The notes beneath the pieces are model-generated. The model was not told where the DNA came from. It ran no database searches and worked only from the letters and a program-made list of their open reading frames with translations. The position numbers were made by a program, and so were the translations under genes. A stretch of DNA of 64,000 nt from Lelliottia nimipressuralis (GTDB lineage: Bacteria; Pseudomonadota; Gammaproteobacteria; Enterobacterales; Enterobacteriaceae). The DNA is taken from NCBI RefSeq assembly GCF_004115925.1, contig NZ_SDDX01000005.1:124001-188000 (forward strand), read 5' to 3'. Shown one piece after another: positions 8,970 to 18,642 of the stretch (the stretch's first letter is position 1; every line of letters starts with the position of its first letter).

Positions 8970-9798
8970 GCAGACACGCGCGAAACGCGGCCAGCCCGGC
9001 GGCTTTTGCGCGTGATTCCCGTAAAACCAGCCGATAGCTGGCGCCGGTTTTCACGCTGGTAGTGAAGGGGCGCGCCAGGCGCCCGGCGCGAATATCTTCT
9101 CTCACCAGCGTTTCATCAGCAATCGCCACCCCCAGCCCCTGCATCGCGGCGGTTATCGCCAAATCCATGGTGTCGAAATGTTGATTTCGCTGCATTGTCA
9201 GCGCGAGCTCTTCCTGCCTGGACAACCACAACGACCAGTCGGTTTTATCTCGCGTGGGGTGCAGGAATGTCAGCGACTCCAGAGGGGCGCTCATTCGTAG
9301 TGGACTCATCACCGGCGTGAGCGCCTCTTCAAACAGCAGATCGCCTGCGCTGAGATGCGTTCCGAAGACGATAGCCGCATCGTAGGACTCGGTTTTGAAA
9401 TTCACCGTGTGATCGGTGGTGGTGGTGAGGGCAATTTGCAGCTCAGGCTGATCGCGCTCCACTTCAAGCAGGCGTGGAACCAGCCAGCGCATGGCGCAGG
9501 TCGGGACTTTCAGACGCACCACCGTTTGCTGCGCGCGCGCCTGTTCCGCGACGGTCAGCAGATGTTCGAAGGCGGCCTGTAGATCAGGAAGCAGGGCGCT
9601 GCCCTGAGATGAAAGCCGCAGCCCGCGCGCATGACGTTCAAAAAGAGAAAAGCCGAACCAGGACTCCAGCGTGGCAATTTTACGACTGACGGCACCCTGA
9701 GTGAGACACAACTCTTTCGCGGCGTGGGTGAGATTCAGATGACGAGCGGTGACCAGAAAGGCGTCCACAGCATTGTGCGGAAATGAACGGCGCGACAT
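8932..9798 (-). CDS. LysR-type transcriptional regulator (GcvA-like)
   Basis: 288 aa. An N-terminal HTH (FPHNAVDAFLVTARHLNLTH, then LTQGAVSRKIATLE) is followed by a substrate-binding-like domain. The ATG at 9798 is chosen because TGGAG lies 6 nt upstream; an in-frame GTG at 9804 has worse spacing. It is convergent with the esterase (38-nt overlap) and upstream of the porin terminator. Target genes are unknown; the esterase or porin are natural guesses, without direct evidence. Confidence 0.82.
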   Translation of the reverse strand: MSRRSFPHNAVDAFLVTARHLNLTHAAKELCLTQGAVSRKIATLESWFGFSLFERHARGLRLSSQGSALLPDLQAAFEHLLTVAEQARAQQTVVRLKVPTCAMRWLVPRLLEVERDQPELQIALTTTTDHTVNFKTESYDAAIVFGTHLSAGDLLFEEALTPVMSPLRMSAPLESLTFLHPTRDKTDWSLWLSRQEELALTMQRNQHFDTMDLAITAAMQGLGVAIADETLVREDIRAGRLARPFTTSVKTGASYRLVLRESRAKAAGLAAFRACLLNPDSRDASLPV

Positions 9799-9868
9799 AA
9801 ACACTCCAGGTATGCGTTTTCATCATGTCGTCCATAACACCTGACCTTAAGGTGCCTGTCAATCGGCG

Positions 9869-9896
9869 AAAAAAAACCCGCCGGATGGCGGGTTTT
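9869..9896. terminator. terminator downstream of the porin gene
   Basis: The stem CCCGCC (9877-9882) and GGCGGG (9887-9892) has a 4-nt loop. It is bounded by eight A on the left, which serve the minus-strand porin transcript, and four T on the right. Confidence 0.88.
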
Positions 9897-9912
9897 GGGA
9901 TTATGCGCAGAA

Positions 9913-11046
9913 TTAGAACTGGTAAACCAGACCCAGGGCTACGATATCATCAGTAGAGATACCTGCTTTTTGATAGAACTCATCATCTTCATCCAGCAGG
10001 TTGATTTTATAATCAACGTAGGTGGACATATTTTTGTTAAAGTAATAGGTCGCGCCAATATCAGCATATTTAACCAGATCTTTATCTGAGTTATCACCGT
10101 AATAATTCAGGTCCTTACCTTTAGATTGCAGGTAAGAAATAGATGGGCGCAGACCGAAATCGAACTGGTACTGAGCAGTAACTTCGAAGTTCTGCGTTTT
10201 GTTCGCAATACCGCCAATATGACGATCATCGTCATTACCATAACTGGTCATATTACGGGTTTCAGAATACATGGTCGCCAGATAAATTTCGTGATCATCA
10301 TATTTCAGACCCGCAGTCCATGCATCGGCTTTATCTCCTCCAGCGTAGTTGCCACCATGATTAACCTGATCGTTGGTACGGTCGGAAGAGGCGTATGCAG
10401 CACCTGCGCTGAAGCCCATACCGAAATCATAGGTAGTGGAAATACCGAAACCGTCGCCGTTTTCATGACGAGGATCGCGGCCGTTGTTGGTGCCTTCGTT
10501 ACCGTTGCCGTCACCTTCGTTGTTACCCTGATACTGCAACGCAAAGTTCAGGCCATCAACTGCACCGAAGAAGTTGCTGTTACGATAGGTTGCAACGCCG
10601 TTTGCGCGGCTGGTCATGTAGACATCAGACTGTGCCCAGGTATCGCCACCGAACTCTGGCAGCATGTCGGTCCAGCCTTCTACGTCGTACAGTACGCCGT
10701 AGTTACGACCGTAGTCGAATGAACCGTAGTCACCGAATTTCAAGCCTGCGAAGCCCAGACGTGTCCAGGACTGGTTAGACGAACCTTCAGTGTTGTTCGC
10801 CTGAACGTTGTATTCCCACTGGCCAAAACCGGTCAACTGGTCGTTGATCTGCGTTTCGCCTTTGAAGCCAATACGCACGTAGCTCTGATCGCCATCCACA
10901 CCAGAATCATCAGAGAAATAGTGCAGGCCATCAACTTTACCGTACAGATCCAGTTTGTTACCGTCTTTGTTATAAATCTCTGCTGCGTGAGCAGCACCGG
11001 CTGCCAGAAGCGCCGGGATAACAAGTGCCAATACTTTTCTATTCAT
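9913..11046 (-). CDS. OmpC/OmpN-type general porin
   Basis: 377 aa precursor. Residues 1-21 form a signal peptide ending AGAAHA, and the mature protein starts [19 protein letters not shown], the classic enterobacterial trimeric porin N-terminus. The L3 constriction motif PEFGGD is present and the chain ends in a terminal Phe (LVYQF) used for BAM-dependent assembly. Long acidic, Gly/Asn-rich surface loops occur around residues 180-215. The start at 11046 has AAGGAATG upstream; a longer frame to 11112 has no signal peptide at its start. It resembles OmpN and OmpS2 as well as OmpC; which paralogue it is cannot be fixed without alignment. No micC-like sRNA was seen upstream. Confidence 0.93.
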   Translation of the reverse strand: MNRKVLALVIPALLAAGAAHAAEIYNKDGNKLDLYGKVDGLHYFSDDSGVDGDQSYVRIGFKGETQINDQLTGFGQWEYNVQANNTEGSSNQSWTRLGFAGLKFGDYGSFDYGRNYGVLYDVEGWTDMLPEFGGDTWAQSDVYMTSRANGVATYRNSNFFGAVDGLNFALQYQGNNEGDGNGNEGTNNGRDPRHENGDGFGISTTYDFGMGFSAGAAYASSDRTNDQVNHGGNYAGGDKADAWTAGLKYDDHEIYLATMYSETRNMTSYGNDDDRHIGGIANKTQNFEVTAQYQFDFGLRPSISYLQSKGKDLNYYGDNSDKDLVKYADIGATYYFNKNMSTYVDYKINLLDEDDEFYQKAGISTDDIVALGLVYQF

Positions 11047-11496
11047 TTTTTCATTCCTTAAAAAGGTTTTTATTATGATTTGAAATGAACTTTTGCCCAT
11101 TACAAGAATCACCCGAATCCTAATATTGTTTTTAATAGGGCGGCAAACAGTATGCGCTTATAAAATGTTAAGAATTAATTCCGCCGTAACGGAATGAAAC
11201 CTCAATTATATTGAGTTATGAATTGCTATTATTTATTGATGTGAATTATTAATTACTAATTAACAGTGCTGCAAATTTCGTCTTGTTTATCAAGTTTTCG
11301 CCAGTGTAATTTAATAATTGTGAGCGCTGCATGAGTTTTTAATGGAAAAATAAAAACTCTGTTTTTGTCAGAATTGCGCCCGGCGAAATGCGTCAGCCAT
11401 GCGTTTTCATCATGGCTACTATGACAACAATTCGGTTGTCGCCACAGCTGCCTTCGCGTTGAATAGTTATGCAATATCCACGAGAAAGGATTGATG
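11047..11496. promoter_or_regulatory. 450-nt AT-rich divergent control region (porin / aminotransferase)
   Basis: No gene is evident in this stretch. It contains a minus-strand TATAAT at 11205-11210 inside the palindrome CTCAATTATATTGAG, a candidate porin -10 that would give a leader of about 150 nt. Two inverted repeats at 11395-11417 and 11423-11440 are listed separately. Base composition is far more AT-rich than the flanking genes, as is usual upstream of OmpR- and H-NS-controlled porins. No OmpR box was assigned. Confidence 0.5.
11395..11440 (+). promoter_or_regulatory. two adjacent inverted repeats, candidate operators
   Basis: AGCCATG at 11395-11401 pairs with CATGGCT at 11411-11417 (9-nt spacer). 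Five bases later GACAAC at 11423-11428 pairs with GTTGTC at 11435-11440 (6-nt spacer). They lie 57-102 nt before the aminotransferase start. The regulator is unknown. Confidence 0.45.
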
Positions 11497-12666
11497 ATGA
11501 CTCTGCGTACTCCCGTGCACACCCGCTCGAAACTGCCTGACGTTGGCACGACTATTTTTACGGTGATTGGGCAGCTTTCTGCTCAACATAACGCCATCAA
11601 TCTTTCTCAGGGGGCACCTAACTTCTCCTGCGATCCTAAGCTCATTGCGGGCGTAACCCGCGCCATGGAGGCGGGGCATAATCAGTATGCAGCTATGACC
11701 GGCCTGCAGCCGCTGAAAGAACGCATCGTCGATAAAATTGCCACACTCTATGGCACCCGTTATGACGCCAGCAGCGAAGTGCTGATTACCGCCAGTGCCA
11801 GCGAAGGGCTTTATTCGGCGATCAGCGGTCTGGTGCATCCTGGCGACGAGGTGATCTACTTTGAGCCGTCGTTCGACAGCTACGCGCCGATTGTGCGCTT
11901 ACAAGGCGCTACGCCGGTGGCGATTAAGCTGACGGTGCCCGATTTTGCCGTCGACTGGGATGAAGTCCGCGCCGCGGTGACGTCGCGCACACGCATGATC
12001 ATCATTAATACCCCGCACAACCCGAGCGGTCAGGTCTTCTCGGCGAACGACCTCGAACAGCTGGCGGCGATTACCCGCCAGACGGATATCATCATTTTGT
12101 CTGATGAAGTTTACGAACACGTCGTGTTTGACGGCCAGCCGCATCACGGCATGGCAACGCACCCGCAGCTGGCGGAGCGTAGCGTGATCATTTCATCATT
12201 TGGAAAAACCTATCATGTCACCGGCTGGCGAGTAGGGTATTGTGTGGCTCCCGCTGAACTGATGGACGAAATCTGCAAAGTGCATCAATTCCTGATGTTT
12301 TCTGCCGATACCCCTATGCAGTACGCCTTTGCAGAGCATATGGCCGATCCTCAGACCTGGCTGTCGCTGTCGGCGTTCTATCAACGCAAACGCGATTTAC
12401 TGCAAAATCTACTGGCGGAGTCGCCGTTCCGTTTGCTGCCGAGCGCAGGTTCGTTCTTCCTGCTGGCCGATTACAGCCACTTCAGCGACGAAAGCGACAG
12501 TGAGATGGTCAAACGGCTGATCGTTGAATCCGGTGTCGCGACCATTCCGCTGTCGGCGTTTTACACAGACGGTACAGATAACAAATTGATCCGCCTCTCT
12601 TTTGCGAAAGACGAGGCAACATTACGGGCAGGTGCGCAGGCCCTGTGTCGGGTTAAACCACGCTAA
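11497..12666 (+). CDS. PLP-dependent aminotransferase, YbdL (methionine aminotransferase)-like
   Basis: 389 aa, fold type I aminotransferase of class I/II. The PLP lysine is Lys237 in SSFGKTYHVTGW; NTPHNPSGQVF and LSDEVYEHVVF hold the usual PLP-contacting Asn, Asp and Tyr. Sequence is closest to E. coli YbdL, a methionine:2-oxo-acid aminotransferase, but it is clearly a diverged paralogue rather than the orthologue. Starts at TTG 11491, ATG 11494 and ATG 11497 are in frame; 11497 is preferred because AGGA lies 6 nt upstream. It is followed after 11 nt by a periplasmic amino-acid binding protein, so the pair is probably one operon for uptake and transamination of an amino acid. Substrate is unknown. 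Confidence 0.85.
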   Translation: MTLRTPVHTRSKLPDVGTTIFTVIGQLSAQHNAINLSQGAPNFSCDPKLIAGVTRAMEAGHNQYAAMTGLQPLKERIVDKIATLYGTRYDASSEVLITASASEGLYSAISGLVHPGDEVIYFEPSFDSYAPIVRLQGATPVAIKLTVPDFAVDWDEVRAAVTSRTRMIIINTPHNPSGQVFSANDLEQLAAITRQTDIIILSDEVYEHVVFDGQPHHGMATHPQLAERSVIISSFGKTYHVTGWRVGYCVAPAELMDEICKVHQFLMFSADTPMQYAFAEHMADPQTWLSLSAFYQRKRDLLQNLLAESPFRLLPSAGSFFLLADYSHFSDESDSEMVKRLIVESGVATIPLSAFYTDGTDNKLIRLSFAKDEATLRAGAQALCRVKPR

Positions 12667-12677
12667 GGAGTGTTGAG

Positions 12678-13451
12678 ATGAAATTTAACGCGTTAGTTGT
12701 CGGCATGGGATTGCTGTGTTCTTTTTCTTCCTTCGCTGCAACCGAGCTGCGCTATGGCCTGGAAGCGGAATATCCGCCGTTTGAAAGCCGTAATGCGTCG
12801 GGTGAACTGGAAGGTTTTGATATCGATCTGGGCAAAGCGATTTGCAAAGCCGCTGAACTAAAGTGCAGTTGGGTCGAGACTTCATTTGATGCTCTGATCC
12901 CAGGGTTAATGGCGAAGAAATTCGATGCTATCAACTCGGCCATGAACATTACGGATCAGCGTCGTCAGAGCATTGATTTCACCCAGCCGATCTACCGTAT
13001 TCCTTCCCAGCTGGTCGGGAAAGAAGGGAGTGGCGTCGACGCGACGCCGGAAGGTTTGAAAGGCAAAACCATCGGTGTGTTGCAGGGTTCCATTCAGGAA
13101 ACCTATGCGAAAGAGCACTGGGAGAAGCACGGTGTCACCGTGGTGTCTTATAAAGATCAGAATATGGCCTGGGGTGATTTGCTGAATGGCCGTATTGATG
13201 CCTCGCTGGTGATGTCCGCGGCCGGGCAGGCAGGTTTCCTGAGTAAGCCGCAGGGGAAAGGTTTTGGCTTTATTGGCAAACCGGTGTCGGATGACACTAT
13301 CCTCGGCAGCGGGATCGGTTTCGGGCTACACAAAGGTGACGAGGCCACCAAAAAACAGCTCGATGCGGCTATCGAAAAAGTCCGCGCTGACGGCACCATC
13401 GACCAGCTTGCGAAGAAATACTTCCCGGGCATTGATGTCAGCGTAAAATAA
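12678..13451 (+). CDS. periplasmic amino-acid binding protein (HisJ/ArgT type)
   Basis: 257 aa. An N-terminal signal peptide is likely cleaved after SSFA, followed by a family-3 solute-binding domain starting LRYGLEAEYPPFES and GELEGFDIDLGKAIC. The MNITDQRRQSIDFTQPIY segment is typical of lysine/arginine/ornithine and histidine binders. AAGGAG lies 8 nt before the ATG. It is co-directional with and 11 nt behind the aminotransferase. No permease or ATPase gene is adjacent, so it must share a transporter encoded elsewhere. Ligand specificity is inferred only at the level of polar or basic amino acids. Confidence 0.87.
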   Translation: MKFNALVVGMGLLCSFSSFAATELRYGLEAEYPPFESRNASGELEGFDIDLGKAICKAAELKCSWVETSFDALIPGLMAKKFDAINSAMNITDQRRQSIDFTQPIYRIPSQLVGKEGSGVDATPEGLKGKTIGVLQGSIQETYAKEHWEKHGVTVVSYKDQNMAWGDLLNGRIDASLVMSAAGQAGFLSKPQGKGFGFIGKPVSDDTILGSGIGFGLHKGDEATKKQLDAAIEKVRADGTIDQLAKKYFPGIDVSVK

Positions 13452-13468
13452 TAATATTGCGCCTCTTC

Positions 13469-13506
13469 GCCTCTGATGCAGATGTCCATCAGAGGCTTTT
13501 TATTTT
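13469..13506 (+). terminator. terminator of the aminotransferase/binding-protein operon
   Basis: A 10-bp perfect stem, GCCTCTGATG and CATCAGAGGC, with an 8-nt loop, is followed by a T-rich tail. Confidence 0.92.
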
Positions 13507-13697
13507 TGATTTATACATAACTTTACCGTCAATTCAGTCCTTTCCCCTCGACAGAAAATATTTCTCGCTTTGCTCAGAATATCGCCGCTCAACAATTGGA
13601 TTTCTAACCGTTTTTGTTTAGGCTGTGCGTTCTTTCTTGCCGTCGTTTCGCTGCCCGCGAAACTCATTCACACGACCATAAGGACGTTTTCTCAGGC

Positions 13698-15353
13698 ATG
13701 AATCGCAGACGTTTTTTACAAGGCTCGCTGGCAATGGCTGCGCTGAGCGGTACCGCTGGACTCTCATCGCTCTTTTCCCGTGCGGCATTTGCCGCGGAAT
13801 CGGATATTGCCGACGGTCAGAGTCGTCGTTTTGACTTCTCTGTACTGCAATCCATGGCGCACGATCTGGCGCAAACTGCGTGGGGCGGTGCGCCGCGTCC
13901 GCTGCCCAATACGCTGGCGACCATGACGCCGCAGGCGTACAACGCCATCAAATACGACGAGAAACAGTCCCTGTGGAACAATATTGAAGATCGCCAGCTC
14001 GACGTGCAGTTCTTCCATATGGGAATGGGATTCCGCCGGCGTGTGCGTATGTTCTCGCTTGATTCTGCGACATCCCAGGCGCGTGAAATTCACTTCCGCC
14101 CGGAGCTGTTTAGCTATAACGATACGGATGTCGACACCCAACAGCTGCAGGGGCAGAGCGATTTAGGCTTTGCCGGTTTCCGCGCCTTTAAAGCGCCGGA
14201 GCTGGCGCGTCGCGATATCGTCTCCTTCCTGGGCGCGAGTTATTTCCGTGCTGTGGATGATACCTATCAGTACGGCCTGTCTGCGCGCGGTCTGGCGATA
14301 GATACCTTTACCGATACGCCGGAAGAGTTCCCGGACTTCACCTCATTCTGGTTTGAAACCGTCAAGCCGAACGACACCACGTTTACCGTCTATGCGCTGC
14401 TCGACAGTCCAAGTATCACCGGTGCCTATAAATTCGTGATCCACTGCGAAAAGAGCCAGGTGATCATGGAGGTGGATAACCACCTGTATGCCCGTAAAGA
14501 CATCAAGCAGCTCGGCATTTCGCCGATGACCAGCATGTTCAGCTGCGGGAATAACGAGCGCCGCATGTGTGACACTATCCATCCGCAAATCCACGACTCC
14601 GATCGTCTGGCGATGTGGCGGGGCAACGGCGAGTGGATCTGTCGTCCGCTGAACAACCCGCAAAAACTGCAGTTCAACGCCTTCCAGGATAAAAATCCGA
14701 AAGGCTTTGGCCTGCTACAGCTGGATCGCGATTTCTCCCACTACCAGGACATCATGGGCTGGTACAACAAGCGTCCGAGCCTGTGGGTTGAGCCGCGCAA
14801 TCAGTGGGGTAAAGGCAGTGTCGGTCTGATGGAGATCCCTACCACCGGCGAAACGCTGGATAACGTCGTCTGCTTCTGGCAGCCGGAAAAACCGGTTAAA
14901 GCTGGCGATGAGCTGGACTTCAAATACCGTCTCTACTGGAGCGCGCAGCCGCCGGTTCGCTCGCCGCTGGCGAACGTCTATGCCACCCGCACCGGTATGG
15001 GCGGCTTCCCGGAAGGCTGGGCACCAGGCGAAAACTACCCGAAAGTGTGGGCGCGTCGCTTTGCTATCGACTTCGTGGGGGGCGATCTGAAAGCCGCTGC
15101 GCCGAAAGGCATCGAGCCGGTGATTACGCTCTCTAACGGCGAAGCGAAACAGGTCGAAATCCTCTACGTCGAACCGTTCGACGGCTACCGTATTTTGTTT
15201 GACTGGTACCCAACGGACGATTCCACCGATCCGGTCGAAATGCGCATGTTCCTGCGCTGTCAGGGGGATGCGATCAGTGAAACCTGGTTGTATCAGTATT
15301 TCCCACCTGCGCCTGATAAACGCAACTACGTTGACGATCGCGTGATGCGCTAA
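13698..15353 (+). CDS. opgD: glucans biosynthesis protein D
   Basis: 551 aa, identical in length to E. coli OpgD (MdoD) when started at ATG 13698. A twin-arginine signal (NRRRFLQG, hydrophobic stretch, AAFA) directs it folded to the periplasm. There the OpgG/OpgD family shapes the backbone of osmoregulated periplasmic glucans. The body is collinear with E. coli OpgD, including [13 protein letters not shown] and the C-terminal [19 protein letters not shown] longer frame from 13614 would place the Tat signal internally and is rejected. In E. coli it directly follows ydcJ; here a 6-kb block lies between them. Confidence 0.95.
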   Translation: MNRRRFLQGSLAMAALSGTAGLSSLFSRAAFAAESDIADGQSRRFDFSVLQSMAHDLAQTAWGGAPRPLPNTLATMTPQAYNAIKYDEKQSLWNNIEDRQLDVQFFHMGMGFRRRVRMFSLDSATSQAREIHFRPELFSYNDTDVDTQQLQGQSDLGFAGFRAFKAPELARRDIVSFLGASYFRAVDDTYQYGLSARGLAIDTFTDTPEEFPDFTSFWFETVKPNDTTFTVYALLDSPSITGAYKFVIHCEKSQVIMEVDNHLYARKDIKQLGISPMTSMFSCGNNERRMCDTIHPQIHDSDRLAMWRGNGEWICRPLNNPQKLQFNAFQDKNPKGFGLLQLDRDFSHYQDIMGWYNKRPSLWVEPRNQWGKGSVGLMEIPTTGETLDNVVCFWQPEKPVKAGDELDFKYRLYWSAQPPVRSPLANVYATRTGMGGFPEGWAPGENYPKVWARRFAIDFVGGDLKAAAPKGIEPVITLSNGEAKQVEILYVEPFDGYRILFDWYPTDDSTDPVEMRMFLRCQGDAISETWLYQYFPPAPDKRNYVDDRVMR

Positions 15354-15360
15354 CGCTGAA

Positions 15361-15387
15361 TTCCCTCTCCCAAACCGGGAGAGGGAA
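15361..15387. repeat. perfect hairpin in opgD-rimL gap
   Basis: TTCCCTCTCCC (15361-15371) pairs over 11 bp with GGGAGAGGGAA (15377-15387) across a 5-nt loop. There is no U-run. CCCTCTCCC/GGGAGAGGG inverted repeats recur between genes in many enterobacteria, so this is probably a dispersed intergenic repeat; it also isolates the rimL ribosome site from opgD. Confidence 0.6.
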
Positions 15388-15398
15388 AGTGAGGACCC

Positions 15399-15947
15399 AT
15401 GACGGCTAACACCCCTGAAATCATTCCTGTTACCGACCGCATCGAACTGCGGGCCATCGACGAGCGCTATACCGCTGAGCTGCACAATCTGGTGGTCAAA
15501 AACAAAAGCTGGCTACAAACCGCCTTTGACTGGGCGCAGTATGTGGGAACGGAAGACGACACGCGCAAAAATGTGCTCAGCAATCACATGCTGCATCAGC
15601 GCGGTTACGCGAAAATGTTCCTGATTTTTCAGGATCAGACCCTGAAAGGTGTGCTGTCATTCAACTCGATTGAGCCGACGAATAAGACGGGTTACATCGG
15701 CTACTGGCTGGATAAAGGCAGCCAGGGGCAGGGTATTTTGTCAAACGCGTTGCAGGCATTTATGCGCTATTACGCTGAGCGCGGGGAAGTCCGCCGTTTC
15801 GTCATCAAATGCCGCGTGGCGAATGCGCAAAGCAACAGCGTAGCCGTGCGCAATGGTTTTGAGCTGGAAGGCTGCCTGAAAGAAGCCGAATTTTTAAACG
15901 GCGAGTTCCAGGATGTAAACAGCTACGCCAAAATCATTCGTCTATAG
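15399..15947 (+). CDS. rimL: ribosomal-protein-serine acetyltransferase RimL
   Basis: 182 aa GNAT enzyme that acetylates the N-terminal serine of L12 to give L7. The order with opgD and ydcK matches E. coli. The acetyl-CoA binding region [18 protein letters not shown] lies near residues 107-124, and [19 protein letters not shown] is the usual GNAT motif B. GTGAGG precedes the ATG. The small ydcH gene found between opgD and rimL in E. coli is missing here. The stop overlaps the convergent ydcK stop by 6 nt. Confidence 0.93.
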   Translation: MTANTPEIIPVTDRIELRAIDERYTAELHNLVVKNKSWLQTAFDWAQYVGTEDDTRKNVLSNHMLHQRGYAKMFLIFQDQTLKGVLSFNSIEPTNKTGYIGYWLDKGSQGQGILSNALQAFMRYYAERGEVRRFVIKCRVANAQSNSVAVRNGFELEGCLKEAEFLNGEFQDVNSYAKIIRL

Positions 15948-16922
15948 CGCGCCGAGCAGCGGGGTGCGGGTGATGCGCTGTTTTCCGTTGATCACCTTCT
16001 CACCGCGCAAATGGATGTTATCGCCACCGAATGCCTCAATCACCGCATCGTCGGTGATTTCAATACGATGTTCGATCAGCACATCGCCGCTGATTCTCGC
16101 CCGTCCTTGAATCACCACTTTGTCATCAATCAGGATCGGGCCACCGCGCAGCCAGGCCTGGCCGCCGATCAGTACATGATGTTTGATGATCACGTTCCCC
16201 TCGACCACGGCGTTTTCTGCCACCTGCGAACTGTAGCGCAACGTCGGAATCGCATCGTCTTCACGGCCGGCAACCAGCCGGGCATTGCCATACACTTTTG
16301 CGCAGTCGCAGACCCAAACGTTATTCAGATCGTTGCCTTCGATGAGCGCATTCTCGAACACTTCGGCCCGATGCTCGATAAAGGCGAAATTGACCATCGC
16401 CTCCCCGTAAATCTGCGCCTGATGGACAATTCTGGACTGGCTGACGGTGGCATTGTCGTAAATTTTCAGAACCTGTTCACGATCCGGCGTCAGGCCAAGG
16501 GCTGCAATAACAGTGCTTTGATGCAGAATCCGTGCATTGCCGTAAAGATGGCAGATACCGCGCACTTCGGAAGACTGAACGGTGACGTTGTCACTTAACT
16601 GTGCGCCATGGCTGATGTGTGAACCGTCGACCCAGCTGTTATCAGCGATTTTCGCGCCGTGGCTAATCACACAAGGCTGGGTAATTCGCGCGTTATCGCG
16701 AATTTGCGCCTGTGCGAAAACCACGCTGTTTTCATCATAAACCCAGCAGTTGCCGTCATGGGACAGGGCGCTTTCATCCTCCAGCCAGCCGCCTTTTGTC
16801 CCGGCGGTCACATCGCTGAAATCTCGTGTGGCGATGATTTGCCGAAGCTTTACGGCTGCTTTTGTCTCACCGTTCTGCCAGTGGTGGAGGCGGGTTTCGT
16901 CGCTGAGTCGGTATTTTTGCAT
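15942..16922 (-). CDS. ydcK: left-handed beta-helix (hexapeptide repeat) protein YdcK
   Basis: 326 aa, the same length as E. coli YdcK when started at MQKYRLSDE (16922). Much of the chain is made of imperfect hexapeptide turns such as [18 protein letters not shown] and AVVEGNVII, predicting a left-handed parallel beta-helix as in acyltransferases. No transferase activity is established for YdcK. The extended reading to 16961 has no support. It is convergent with rimL and divergent from tehA. Confidence 0.9.
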   Translation of the reverse strand: MQKYRLSDETRLHHWQNGETKAAVKLRQIIATRDFSDVTAGTKGGWLEDESALSHDGNCWVYDENSVVFAQAQIRDNARITQPCVISHGAKIADNSWVDGSHISHGAQLSDNVTVQSSEVRGICHLYGNARILHQSTVIAALGLTPDREQVLKIYDNATVSQSRIVHQAQIYGEAMVNFAFIEHRAEVFENALIEGNDLNNVWVCDCAKVYGNARLVAGREDDAIPTLRYSSQVAENAVVEGNVIIKHHVLIGGQAWLRGGPILIDDKVVIQGRARISGDVLIEHRIEITDDAVIEAFGGDNIHLRGEKVINGKQRITRTPLLGAL

Positions 16923-17044
16923 CTCATGATCTCGGCTAAGGGTCTTTACTAACCGTAGCAAACTTTACGCCTTCTGAAGTACTGGCAACCGCGTCTGAAA
17001 CCCCTTAAACTAGCATTTCAAATATAATTTATACTTTAAAATGA

Positions 17045-18049
17045 ATGCATAAAAGACACAAATCCCAACAGGTTCTTAACTTACCGTTCGGTTACTTTGG
17101 CATGGTATTAGGGACTATTGGCATGGGTTTCGCGTGGCGCTATGCCAGCACGATCTGGCCGGTTTCCCGCTGGCCGGGAGAGATTTTGGTGCTGCTGGCG
17201 ATCCTCATCTGGTGTTTGCTGACCCTGGCAATGCTAACCCGCGCCGTACGCTTCCCGTACAGTGTTCTTGCGGAGATGCGCCATCCGCTGATGAGCAGTT
17301 TTGTGAGTCTGTTTCCGGCCACCACACTGCTGGTGGCCATAGGGTTTGTCCCCTGGTGTCGACCCGTTTCGCTGGTGCTGTTTGGTATCGGCGTTGTGGT
17401 GCAACTGAGCTATGCCGCCTGGCAAAGCGCCGGTCTGTGGCGGGGAAAACACCCCGAAGAGGCCACCACGCCGGGCCTGTATCTCCCGACTGTCGCCAAT
17501 AACTTCATCAGTGCGATGGCCTGCGGCGCGCTCGGTTTCCACGATGCCGGGCTGGTATTTTTAGGTGCCGGCGTTTTCTCCTGGCTGAGCCTTGAGCCGG
17601 TGATATTGCAGCGTCTGCGCAGTTCTGGCGAGCTCCCGGCGGCGCTACGCACCTCTCTGGGTATCCAGCTGGCGCCTGCGCTGGTGGCCTGCAGCGCCTG
17701 GTTTAGCGTCAACGGCGGTGAGGCAGATACCTTCGCCAAAATGCTGTTTGGCTACGGTCTATTGCAGCTGCTGTTTATGCTGCGACTGATGCCCTGGTAT
17801 CTCTCCCAGCCGTTCAACGCCTCCTTCTGGAGCTTCTCGTTCGGCGTTTCTGCGCTCGCTACCACCGGGCTGCATCTGGGGCAGAGCAGTCCATCGGGCT
17901 TTTTCCACGCCATTGCGGTACCGCTGTTTATTTTTACCAACTGCATCATTGCGCTCTTACTGGTGCGCACCTTCATTTTACTGGTGCAGGGAAAGCTTTT
18001 AGTTCGTTCAGATAAAGCCACGCTTATGCACGCTGAGGAAAAGAGATGA
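17045..18049 (+). CDS. tehA: TehA, SLAC1/dicarboxylate-transporter family membrane channel
   Basis: 334 aa with about ten membrane helices; strongly conserved with E. coli TehA, for example [20 protein letters not shown] and [20 protein letters not shown]. The family forms trimeric anion-channel-like proteins, and over-expression confers tellurite resistance in E. coli. No clear Shine-Dalgarno precedes ATG 17045, and a TATAAT at 17023-17028 suggests a very short leader. It overlaps tehB by 4 nt (ATGA), implying translational coupling. Confidence 0.94.
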   Translation: MHKRHKSQQVLNLPFGYFGMVLGTIGMGFAWRYASTIWPVSRWPGEILVLLAILIWCLLTLAMLTRAVRFPYSVLAEMRHPLMSSFVSLFPATTLLVAIGFVPWCRPVSLVLFGIGVVVQLSYAAWQSAGLWRGKHPEEATTPGLYLPTVANNFISAMACGALGFHDAGLVFLGAGVFSWLSLEPVILQRLRSSGELPAALRTSLGIQLAPALVACSAWFSVNGGEADTFAKMLFGYGLLQLLFMLRLMPWYLSQPFNASFWSFSFGVSALATTGLHLGQSSPSGFFHAIAVPLFIFTNCIIALLLVRTFILLVQGKLLVRSDKATLMHAEEKR

Positions 18050-18642
18050 CTCACTTTGATGAAAACTATTTTACGGAAAAATATGGCCTGACCCGCACCC
18101 ACTCGGATGTGGTTTACAGCGCCGGGATTGTCAAACCCGGCAAAACCCTGGATCTGGGCTGCGGCAATGGTCGCAACAGTCTGTATCTGGCCGCGAAGGG
18201 TTATGACGTAACCGCCTGGGATAAAAACCCGATGAGCATCGATAACATCGCGCGCATCCAGGCGGAAGAAGGGATCGTCAATCTGCAGGCTTCCGTGCAG
18301 GATCTGAACAGCCTGAGCTTTGACGGTGAGTACGATTTTATTCTCTCGACCGTGGTGATGATGTTCCTGGAAGCCAAAACCATTCCAGGACTGATTGCAA
18401 ACATGCAGCGCTGCACCGTGCCTGGCGGTTACAACCTGATTGTGGCGGCGATGGATACGGAAGATTATCCGTGCACCGTTGGTTTCCCGTTCGCCTTTAA
18501 AAGCGGCGAGCTGAGCCGCTACTACGAAGGCTGGGAACTGCTGAAATATAATGAAGACGTCGGTGAATTACACCGCACCGACGCCAATGGCAACCGCATC
18601 AAACTGCGTTTCGCCACACTGCTTGCCCGTAAACCGGCCTAA
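18046..18642 (+). CDS. tehB: tellurite resistance methyltransferase TehB
   Basis: 198 aa class I SAM-dependent methyltransferase. The SAM motif [10 protein letters not shown] is at residues 35-44 and the acidic partner is in VTAWDKNP. E. coli TehB methylates tellurite and related oxyanions in the cytoplasm. Its ATG lies inside the end of tehA, and its stop overlaps the convergent PepT-like gene by 4 nt. [20 protein letters not shown] is essentially family-identical. Confidence 0.94.
   Translation: MTHFDENYFTEKYGLTRTHSDVVYSAGIVKPGKTLDLGCGNGRNSLYLAAKGYDVTAWDKNPMSIDNIARIQAEEGIVNLQASVQDLNSLSFDGEYDFILSTVVMMFLEAKTIPGLIANMQRCTVPGGYNLIVAAMDTEDYPCTVGFPFAFKSGELSRYYEGWELLKYNEDVGELHRTDANGNRIKLRFATLLARKPA

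Noticed and set aside
10126..10722. 198-codon plus-strand frame
   Set aside because: Antisense to the porin; no ribosome site and no family resemblance.
11047..11490. micC-type sRNA divergent from the porin
   Set aside because: The region lacks the expected GC-rich hairpin with U-run and the MicC 5' pairing sequence, so no sRNA was called.
14715..15485. 256-codon minus-strand frame
   Set aside because: Antisense to opgD and the rimL start, both firmly identified.
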